Shown: one piece after another, positions 4,415 through 9,712 of the stretch
Position numbering within the stretch: position 1 is the first letter of the stretch
Layout of the letters: each line of letters begins with the position of its first letter
Origin: JBGTLA01 sp041744375
GTDB taxonomy: Bacteria > Actinomycetota > Acidimicrobiia > Spongiisociales > ZC4RG35
DNA: 9,712 nt
Direction of reading: 5' to 3'
NCBI GenBank assembly: GCA_041744375.1
Contig: JBGTLA010000153.1
Coordinates: 1-9,712 of the forward strand
The notes under the pieces: generated by a model
Told to the model about the DNA's origin: nothing
Databases searched by the model: none
The model's input: the letters and a program-made list of their open reading frames with translations, nothing else
Program-made: the position numbers and the translations under genes

Positions 4415-6037
4415 ATGGCTGACCCCAGGCTGCACATGCAAGACGATTTCCCGTTGCTCTTGTCCACTCTGTACGACCGGGCCGTGGCGCTCTACCCCGA
4501 TCAGGAGATCGTCTCGGTGGAGTCAGACCGCACCATCACCCGGTCCACCTATGCGGCAACCGACGACCGTATCCGCCGGCTGGCCCGGGCGGTCGAAGAG
4601 AGGTTGGAGGTTCCGGAAGGCGCTGCGGTGGGAACCTTCGCATGGAACAACGTTCGTCACCACGAGCTGTATTGGGCGCTCGCCAACTCGGGCCGGATCT
4701 GTCACACCATCAACATCAGGCTCTTCGCCGACCAAATCACCTACATCGTCAATCACGGTGGCGACCGGGCCCTGTTCATCGATCCCGACCTCGTGCCCCT
4801 GATCGCTCCCATCGCCGCCAGTCTCGACACCGTGCACACGTTCGTGGTGATGGGGCCCGAGGCAGACGAGCGCCTGCCCGGCTCGATCGCCTACGAGGAT
4901 TTGATCGACGGTGTGACCGGCGTGGAGGAGTGGCCCCTGCTCGATGAGCGCTCACCGATGATGTTCTGTTACACGTCGGGCACCACCGGCAACCCGAAAG
5001 GGGTGGCCTATACCCAACGCTCCACCTACCTGCACACGGTCTCCAACCTGGCCAACGTTCCCCTCGGGCCGGGCGACAACGTGCTCCCCGTGGTGCCGAT
5101 GTTTCACGCCGGCGCCTGGGGTTACACCTTCCAGGCCACGACGCAGGGGGCCAAACTCACCTTCCCCGGTCCGGACCTGAGCCCCGAAGGCCTGGTCCGG
5201 CTCTTCTCCGAAGAGAAGGTGACGTTCTCGGCGGGTGTGCCCACGGTGTGGTTGGGGGTTCAGCGATACCTGGCCGATCACCCCGAGGCAGACCTGTCAT
5301 CGATGCGGGCCTTCCTGTGCGGTGGCTCGGCCGTTCCCCGCGCCATGATCGACTGGTACTACAAGAACCGCGGCATCCTCGTCAAGCAGGGCTGGGGCAT
5401 GACCGAGACGAATCCGGTGGCATCCGTCGCCCTCCTCAAGCCCCACATGGAGGACTGGGAGTGGGAGCGGAAACTCGATTACCTGGAGACGGCCGGTATC
5501 CCCTTGCCCGGATTGCAGGTCAAGATCGTCGACGAGGCCGGCGCCGAGTTGCCCCACGACGGGGAGGCTTTCGGCGAGCTGCTCATACGGGGTCCATGGA
5601 TCGCCGCCGAGTACTACAACGATCCCCGATCCGCCGAGTCGTTCGTGGACGGCTGGCTGCGGACCGGCGACGTGTGCAAGATCGACGCCGAGGGGTACAT
5701 CCGCATCACCGACCGATCGAAGGATGTCATCAAGTCGGGAGGCGAATGGATCAGCTCCCTCGACCTGGAGAACACGCTCATGGCTCACCCCGCCGTCGCG
5801 GAGGCGACCGTGGTCGGCCTCAAGCACGAGAAGTGGCAGGAGCGGCCGGTGGCCTTCGTCGTCAAGGCACCAGGTGGGGACGTGAACGAAGCCGACCTGA
5901 TCGATTTCCTCACCGACAAGGTGGCCAAATGGTGGCTGCCCGACCGGGTCGTCTTCATCGATGAGATTCCCAAGACCGGCACCGGCAAGTTCGACAAGAA
6001 GGTGGTGCGGGACCGCTACTCCGACATCTTGGGGTAG
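4415..6037 (+). CDS. AlkK-type acyl-CoA synthetase (fatty-acid--CoA ligase)
   Basis: A 540-residue ANL-superfamily adenylating enzyme. It forms an acyl-adenylate from a carboxylic acid and ATP, then the CoA thioester. Motifs in order: the P-loop YTSGTTGNPKG (186-196), LPVVPMFHAGAWG (about 224-236), GWGMTETNP (326-334), the ribose-binding TGD with Asp419, the hinge DRSKDVIKSGGEW (about 433-445), and the C-terminal PKTGTGK with catalytic Lys525. The start MADPRLHMQDDFPLL and the phrases HTINIRLFADQITYIVNH and FAGVPTVWLG-like SAGVPTVWLG resemble medium- to long-chain acyl-CoA synthetases of the AlkK group, but chain length cannot be read from sequence. ATG 4415 is chosen because of the leaderless -10 box; the frame extends back to 4289 through the terminator hairpin, which is not plausible coding. 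It converges with the small gene at 6042, leaving four bases between. Confidence 0.93.
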   Translation: MADPRLHMQDDFPLLLSTLYDRAVALYPDQEIVSVESDRTITRSTYAATDDRIRRLARAVEERLEVPEGAAVGTFAWNNVRHHELYWALANSGRICHTINIRLFADQITYIVNHGGDRALFIDPDLVPLIAPIAASLDTVHTFVVMGPEADERLPGSIAYEDLIDGVTGVEEWPLLDERSPMMFCYTSGTTGNPKGVAYTQRSTYLHTVSNLANVPLGPGDNVLPVVPMFHAGAWGYTFQATTQGAKLTFPGPDLSPEGLVRLFSEEKVTFSAGVPTVWLGVQRYLADHPEADLSSMRAFLCGGSAVPRAMIDWYYKNRGILVKQGWGMTETNPVASVALLKPHMEDWEWERKLDYLETAGIPLPGLQVKIVDEAGAELPHDGEAFGELLIRGPWIAAEYYNDPRSAESFVDGWLRTGDVCKIDAEGYIRITDRSKDVIKSGGEWISSLDLENTLMAHPAVAEATVVGLKHEKWQERPVAFVVKAPGGDVNEADLIDFLTDKVAKWWLPDRVVFIDEIPKTGTGKFDKKVVRDRYSDILG

Positions 6038-6041
6038 GGCT

Positions 6042-6302
6042 CTAGACCTCGACCAGCTCCCCGGAGGTGAGATCCAAGACGAATTCCTTGGAACTGCGGG
6101 AGTCGGCGATCCAGCGGGCGATGCGGGCTCCGGAGTGACGAACCAGCCACCAGGCGTAGTCCTCGGTGCTAACGAACGACTTGCGCGCCTGGCGGGCGAA
6201 TTCCACCGCTTCGGTCTCGTCTTCGAACACGCCGAGGACGGTCTCCTCTGGGGGGGCGGTCAGGTGCGCTTTTCGATCGATGAATTGGACCGCTTCGAAC
6301 AT
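6042..6302 (-). CDS. Conserved-looking small hypothetical protein
   Basis: I do not recognise this 86-residue protein. It is soluble-looking, with charged helices (EDETEAVEFARQARKSF) and a distinctive YAWWLVRHSGARIARWI segment (about 51-67) followed by a short C-terminal beta-like tail, VLDLTSGELVEV. No cysteines, signal peptide or membrane helix are present. The start at 6302 is strongly supported by GAGGAGG five bases upstream; the slightly longer TTG frame from 6320 would include that motif. A TAGACT box further upstream gives a short leader, so unlike its neighbours this gene seems to use a conventional ribosome binding site. It is convergent with the acyl-CoA synthetase gene and divergent from the membrane protein gene at 6451. 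Role unknown. Confidence 0.75.
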   Translation of the reverse strand: MFEAVQFIDRKAHLTAPPEETVLGVFEDETEAVEFARQARKSFVSTEDYAWWLVRHSGARIARWIADSRSSKEFVLDLTSGELVEV

Positions 6303-6307
6303 CGCTG

Positions 6308-6326
6308 CCTCCTCGCTCAAAGTCTA
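6308..6326 (-). promoter_or_regulatory. Shine-Dalgarno and -10 box of the small hypothetical gene
   Basis: On the minus strand TAGACT (6326-6321) fits the -10 consensus and is followed by GAGGAGG (6314-6308), then five bases and ATG 6302. This decides the start. Confidence 0.6.
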
Positions 6327-6437
6327 CCTGACGGACGATCAAACTGAGCCCCGTTCGACGCCCGTTTTTTTGGTCGCCACGACTTTCGGGGCCACTGCGC
6401 AGAACCCGTGCCGGCCGGCAGGTGGGGGTGCCATCCC

Positions 6438-6443
6438 TAAGCT
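6438..6443 (+). promoter_or_regulatory. -10 box for the membrane protein-fabI unit
   Basis: TAAGCT lies seven bases before ATG 6451, leaderless spacing; no Shine-Dalgarno is present. The rest of the 148-base divergent gap (6303-6450) holds a run of seven T at 6365-6371 without a stable stem before it, and nothing else I can name. Confidence 0.5.
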
Positions 6444-6450
6444 CGCTTCG

Positions 6451-6816
6451 ATGCGGGCATTCCACACCTACCTGGGTTGGTCGGCCGTGGTCGTTGCCGG
6501 TCTCGTGGGGCTGTGGGGGCTGACCCTGGCGTGGGCCCGCCGCGCACCGGGCCGTCTGTTCGGGGTTGGGGTGGCCTTGGCTTCGGCGGTCACGCTCACC
6601 CAGGTGGTGCTGGGTGTGTATCTCATCGCCGCCGTGGATCTGGAAGCCGGCGACCAGCACGTGTTCTACGGTCTCGTCATAGCCTTCGTGCTGGCTTTCG
6701 CCTACATCTACCGTGCTCAGCTCGGTCGGCGTCCGGCGCTCGGGTACGGATTGCTGTTCCTCTTCGTCATGGGGTTGGGACTGCGGGCAATCGCCACCCT
6801 CCGGCTCGATTTCTGA
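6451..6816 (+). CDS. Small four-helix membrane protein
   Basis: A 121-residue integral membrane protein with four hydrophobic segments (about 10-29, 36-62, 71-87 and 97-115). It resembles a family of short actinobacterial membrane proteins of unknown function that I remember but cannot name. His5 (FHTYLG) and His70 (DQHVFYG) lie at the starts of helices one and three, and both motifs look conserved. This raises the possibility of heme or metal binding, as in small cytochrome-b-like proteins, but that is inference. The C-terminus LGLRAIATLRLDF ends just outside the membrane. ATG 6451 is chosen for the -10 box and because the longer frame from 6166 crosses the divergent promoter region. It precedes the enoyl-ACP reductase gene by 27 bases and is probably co-transcribed. 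Confidence 0.8.
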   Translation: MRAFHTYLGWSAVVVAGLVGLWGLTLAWARRAPGRLFGVGVALASAVTLTQVVLGVYLIAAVDLEAGDQHVFYGLVIAFVLAFAYIYRAQLGRRPALGYGLLFLFVMGLGLRAIATLRLDF

Positions 6817-6832
6817 CATCATCGCCCTATCG

Positions 6833-6838
6833 AGGAGG
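6833..6838 (+). promoter_or_regulatory. Strong Shine-Dalgarno of the enoyl-ACP reductase gene
   Basis: AGGAGG five bases before ATG 6844, the best ribosome binding site in the window. It suits an internal cistron of a two-gene transcript whose first gene is leaderless. Confidence 0.75.
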
Positions 6839-6843
6839 AACGA

Positions 6844-7644
6844 ATGCTGTTGGAAGACAAGAAACTGCTCATCACGGGAGTGCTGACCGACGACTCGATC
6901 GCCTGGCATGTGGCCCGGGTCGCCCAAGAGCAGGGAGCCGAGGTGGTGTGCACCGGATTCGGGCGGGGCATGCGTCTCACCGAACGGTCGGTGCAGCGAC
7001 TGGCAGAGCCGGCCGACGTTCTCGAGCTGGACATCAACGATGCCGACCAGGTCTCTTCGGTCGTGGCCGAACTGGACCGCCGGTGGGGGCGGGTCGACGG
7101 TGCCCTCCACGCCATCGCCTTCGCCCCCGAGGACGCCCTGGGAGGCAACTTCCTCAATACCCCCGTCGAGTCGGCCAAGACCGCCTTCGTCACCTCGGCC
7201 TTTTCCTACAAGACCCTGGCTGTGGCTCTGCGCCCCCTCCTCGAAGCCGCCGGCGGCGGCGGGTTGGTGACCCTCGATTTCGACAACACCCAGGCCTGGC
7301 CGGCCTACGACTGGATGGGCGTGGCCAAGTCGGCGCTCCAATCGGTCACCCGTTACCTGGCGCGGGACCTGGGGGCGTCGGCCATCCGGGTCAACGCCGT
7401 GTCGGCGGGGCCGTTGGGGACGGTGGCGGCCAAATCCATCCCCGGATTCGATACCTTCGAGCAGGTGTGGCGCCAGCGGGCGCCCCTGGGGTGGGATCCT
7501 TCCGACCCGTCGGCGGTGGCCAAGATGATCTGTGTGCTCATGTCGGACTGGGCCCCGATGACGTCGGGTGAGGTGATCCACGTGGATGGGGGTTTCCACG
7601 CCATCGCCGCCGGTCTCAGCGAAGGTCGGCCCCCACAGGAGTGA
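6844..7644 (+). CDS. fabI: Enoyl-ACP reductase, InhA/FabI type
   Basis: A 266-residue short-chain-dehydrogenase-fold enzyme that reduces the trans-2-enoyl-ACP double bond with NADH in type II fatty acid synthesis. It resembles mycobacterial InhA more than Escherichia coli FabI: the N-terminus LLITGVLTDDSIAWHVARVA, VAQEQGAEVVCTGF, DFDNTQAWPAYDWMGVAKSA, RQRAPLGW and the GEVIHVDGG end all line up. The catalytic pair is Tyr155-x6-Lys162 (InhA Tyr158, Lys165), and Phe146 matches InhA Phe149. Where InhA has HSIGF, this protein has HAIAF, so the residue matching Ser94 is Ala90. The substrate loop, about 193-210, is shorter than in InhA. It follows the small membrane protein gene and overlaps the 3' end of the convergent histidine kinase gene by 29 bases. 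The symbol inhA would be equally defensible. Confidence 0.93.
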   Translation: MLLEDKKLLITGVLTDDSIAWHVARVAQEQGAEVVCTGFGRGMRLTERSVQRLAEPADVLELDINDADQVSSVVAELDRRWGRVDGALHAIAFAPEDALGGNFLNTPVESAKTAFVTSAFSYKTLAVALRPLLEAAGGGGLVTLDFDNTQAWPAYDWMGVAKSALQSVTRYLARDLGASAIRVNAVSAGPLGTVAAKSIPGFDTFEQVWRQRAPLGWDPSDPSAVAKMICVLMSDWAPMTSGEVIHVDGGFHAIAAGLSEGRPPQE

Positions 7645-9415
7645 CCGCTCGCAACGTGACAACGAAGGTAGCTCCCCCGTCGGGGGTCTCCTCCACGTCG
7701 GCCGTTCCTCCCATGGCCTCGGCCAGGCTGCGCACGATCGACAAGCCGAGGCCGGTGCCGCCCACGGAGCGGGTCTGGGACGCCTCGATCTGAGTGAAAC
7801 GTTCGAAAACCCGTTGGCGCTGCTCGGCGGGAATCCCCGGGCCGTGATCGATGACCCGGATCTGGGCCGTCCCGTTGTGCAGCCCGGCGACGATCTCGAC
7901 GGGGCTCCCGGCGGCGTATTTGGCGGAGTTCTCGATGAGGTTGATGAGGATCCTCTCGAGGTGATCGTGGTCGACGCGTACGGTGAGGTCGGGCGGCTCG
8001 ACTTCCACCGTGGGACGCTCGGGCACGGTCAGGGCGTCGATGACGTGGTCGATGACGGCGCGCACCCTCACATTGTCGATCGCGATGGGAATGGCGTCGC
8101 GGTCGAGTCGGGACACGATCAGGAGATCCTCGATGAGCCGTTGCAGGCGCCCGGCTTGACGCCGGGCGGTGACGATCAGTTCCCGTGCCGTGTTGGCTTC
8201 GGGCGCCAGCTCGGGGCGGTTCACGGTGTCGAGAGAACCGATGATGGACGTGAGCGGGGTCCGAAGCTCGTGGCTGACGACCGACACGAAATCGGTCTTC
8301 ATCTGCGCCACCTCTTCGAGGCGTCGCGTCATCTCGGTTTGGGCCTCGTAACGCCCGATCTGCGACAGCACCAGGGCGGCGGGCGCCGCCAGCGACGCCA
8401 GCTGTTCCAGCTGCTCCGGCCGGAAGGTGCCCGAGCTGGCGTCTCCCACGGCGATCACCCCCACCGAGAACTGCTCGACGCGCAACGGGGCCACCATGGC
8501 CTGCTTCAGGCCCAGTTCGGCCAGCAGGCCGTGGGCTTGGGATTTCTCGTCGACGGGGGCAACGAGGGTGGCCCGCCCCGACCTGAAGACCTGCGGGAGG
8601 AGCCCCGCTTCGGAGACCCGCACCGATATGTGGCCGACATCGAGGGGGTATCCGTTCACCCAGATGGGGCTCATCACGTCGAGGGCGTGATGTTCGGGCA
8701 CGTAGAGGAGAACCACGCCCACCTGGGCGTCGAGGTAGCGACAGATCGTTCCCACCAGTTGGGGGAGGACCTCGGAAAGGGAGTCTGCTCGCGACAGGGT
8801 CGCCATCACCGCATAGAGACGTTCGAAGTCGATGCGCTGGCGCTGGAGCTGGTGGAGACGCTGACCGCTGCGCACGACCTCACGTTCGAACTCTATGCCC
8901 AACACGGCAGTGGCGGCCGCCACCGTGCCCAGAGAGAGGACGGGGACAAGGATCTCGACGAGGGCGTCTGCGCGTTGGGTGATGAAAGCGGCAAAGGCGG
9001 TGAACGAGGCGGCCAGGATCGTGACGAAGGCATGTTTTGGTCTCGTGAGCACCAGGCCCGACAGGGCGGCGATGCCGAAGAAGAGCGGCTGGGAGATGAG
9101 ATAGAGGGCGGGAACGGTGGCGATGACCCCCACCGAGAGCGTGACCGACACGATCCACGCCCAGGTGGCCCAATCGGCATGCGGTCCGGCCATGATCGAG
9201 TCCCAGTCGACGAGGGCCGACCCCACCAGGAGCAGGCCGAGAGCCACCACCGGGACGAGGAACTGGTTGGCCTGGAAGACCGCCTGGCGCACGGCCTGGC
9301 CGGCCAGGATGATGACCACGAGCCAACCCAGCGCCACGGTCTTGCGCAGGACCGAGGCCCGGAAGCGTGACATGGCATCCGAATCGATGATGTCGGCGGA
9401 GGGGGACATGATCAT
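7616..9415 (-). CDS. Membrane-bound GAF-domain sensor histidine kinase
   Basis: A 599-residue sensor kinase, numbered from ATG 9415. Six hydrophobic helices (about 26-45, 52-71, 82-107, 110-124, 129-145 and 152-174) have only short loops between them, so sensing may be within the membrane. A coiled-coil-like linker (HQLQRQRIDFERLYAVMATLS) leads to a GAF-like domain (about 198-353). Next is HisKA with SHELRTPL, phospho-acceptor His382, then HATPase_c with the N box LINLIENSAKYA (Asn496), the G1 box DHGPGIP (Asp523) and the G2 box GGTGLGLS (552-559). All catalytic boxes are intact, so an active kinase is expected. There is no receiver domain and no response regulator in the window, so the partner lies elsewhere or beyond the hydrolase gene. 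The start is uncertain: 9415 follows a TACTGT box by ten bases; 9409 and 9373 are alternatives. The frame upstream to 9691 runs antisense to the hydrolase and is rejected. Confidence 0.9.
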   Translation of the reverse strand: MIMSPSADIIDSDAMSRFRASVLRKTVALGWLVVIILAGQAVRQAVFQANQFLVPVVALGLLLVGSALVDWDSIMAGPHADWATWAWIVSVTLSVGVIATVPALYLISQPLFFGIAALSGLVLTRPKHAFVTILAASFTAFAAFITQRADALVEILVPVLSLGTVAAATAVLGIEFEREVVRSGQRLHQLQRQRIDFERLYAVMATLSRADSLSEVLPQLVGTICRYLDAQVGVVLLYVPEHHALDVMSPIWVNGYPLDVGHISVRVSEAGLLPQVFRSGRATLVAPVDEKSQAHGLLAELGLKQAMVAPLRVEQFSVGVIAVGDASSGTFRPEQLEQLASLAAPAALVLSQIGRYEAQTEMTRRLEEVAQMKTDFVSVVSHELRTPLTSIIGSLDTVNRPELAPEANTARELIVTARRQAGRLQRLIEDLLIVSRLDRDAIPIAIDNVRVRAVIDHVIDALTVPERPTVEVEPPDLTVRVDHDHLERILINLIENSAKYAAGSPVEIVAGLHNGTAQIRVIDHGPGIPAEQRQRVFERFTQIEASQTRSVGGTGLGLSIVRSLAEAMGGTADVEETPDGGATFVVTLRAVTPVGADLR

Positions 9416-9425
9416 GGGTGGGTGA

Positions 9426-9462
9426 ACAGTATCCTCGCATGACCCCGCACTCTCCATAGGTT
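9426..9462. promoter_or_regulatory. Divergent promoters of the kinase and hydrolase genes
   Basis: TACTGT on the minus strand (9431-9426) precedes kinase ATG 9415 by ten bases. TAGGTT on the plus strand (9457-9462) precedes hydrolase ATG 9472 by nine. Both would give leaders of only a few bases. The two boxes are 25 bases apart, so each -35 region would fall on or near the other -10 box. No -35 consensus or operator is obvious. Confidence 0.4.
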
Positions 9463-9471
9463 CTGTTTGAC

Positions 9472-9712
9472 ATGCCCCTCCAATCGATCGCCGGCGGCGC
9501 GCTCTTCGCCGAGCGCTTTGGGTCTGGCCCACCCCGTCTGCTCGCCCTGCACGGCTGGGGCAGGCGGGGCTCCGACTTCGCCAGTGCCCTCGACGGTCTC
9601 GATGCCCTCGCCCCCGATCTGCCCGGATTCGGGGCGTCCCCACCTCCGGCCCGGCCCCTCGGTGCCGCCGGCTACGCCGAGTTGCTGGCACCGGTGTTCG
9701 ACTCCTTCGACC
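9472..9712 (+). CDS. Alpha/beta hydrolase, N-terminal part (cut by window end)
   Basis: The first 80 residues of an alpha/beta-hydrolase-fold enzyme. The sequence LLALHGWGRRGSDF (about 23-36) carries the HG-x-G oxyanion-hole motif, and DLPGFGAS (about 49-56) is the characteristic D-x-P-G-x-G-x-S turn after strand four. The nucleophile elbow and the catalytic Asp and His are past the window end, so intactness and substrate cannot be judged. The family includes esterases, BioH-like enzymes and haloperoxidases. ATG 9472 has no Shine-Dalgarno but has a TAGGTT box nine bases upstream. The gene diverges from the kinase gene across 56 bases. Confidence 0.85.
   Translation, partial: MPLQSIAGGALFAERFGSGPPRLLALHGWGRRGSDFASALDGLDALAPDLPGFGASPPPARPLGAAGYAELLAPVFDSFD

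Noticed and set aside
6365..6371. Run of seven T as an intrinsic terminator
   Set aside because: The preceding bases form only a three-base-pair stem (CGT/ACG), too weak for a terminator.
6169..7662. 497-codon minus-strand ORF
   Set aside because: It is a shadow of the membrane protein and enoyl-ACP reductase genes, and its product shows no domain.
7586..9370. 594-codon plus-strand ORF
   Set aside because: It is antisense to the histidine kinase, whose motifs are intact; long shadow frames are expected at this GC content.
9416..9691. N-terminal extension of the histidine kinase
   Set aside because: Arg-rich, non-membrane sequence antisense to the alpha/beta hydrolase; both divergent -10 boxes lie between the genes.

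Overview
The window is high-GC DNA that looks actinobacterial. The closest-looking relatives, from memory of protein families, are Acidimicrobiia-like. Three things point this way: a multi-pass membrane protein of the actinobacterial sensor-kinase N-terminal type, an InhA-like enoyl-ACP reductase, and several genes without a ribosome binding site whose start codon lies 6 to 7 bases after a TANNNT -10 box, the pattern of leaderless mRNAs. The taxonomic placement is an inference.

Layout, left to right. A small minus-strand ORF with a nine-base tandem repeat (1-225) diverges from a plus-strand pair: a multi-pass membrane protein (323-1525) and a Glu/Leu/Phe/Val-type dehydrogenase, most likely NAD-dependent glutamate dehydrogenase (1564-2844). 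This pair meets, stop codon against stop codon, a minus-strand stand-alone RecB-family/Cas4-like nuclease with a probable Fe-S cluster (2845-3630). The 784 bases from 3631 to 4414 hold no convincing protein gene but are packed with hairpins. They form two halves related as a diverged inverted duplication. The left half is best read as a minus-strand RNA of about 155 nt with its own promoter and terminator. The right half is best read as a plus-strand RNA ending in a terminator just before the next gene. This is the most interesting part of the window.

Next come an AlkK-type acyl-CoA synthetase (4415-6037), an 86-residue protein of unknown function on the minus strand (6042-6302), a four-helix membrane protein (6451-6816) and an InhA/FabI-like enoyl-ACP reductase (6844-7644). 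The last two look like one transcription unit. The reductase overlaps tail to tail with a hybrid GAF/histidine kinase on the minus strand (7616-9415). A 56-base divergent promoter region then leads to the start of an alpha/beta hydrolase cut by the window end (9472-9712).

Functionally this is core metabolism (amino acid deamination, fatty acid activation, fatty acid elongation) mixed with membrane sensing and one DNA-processing enzyme. There is no transposase, integrase, CRISPR array, tRNA or rRNA. Nothing marks the window as a defence or mobile island; the novelty is in the structured intergenic region.
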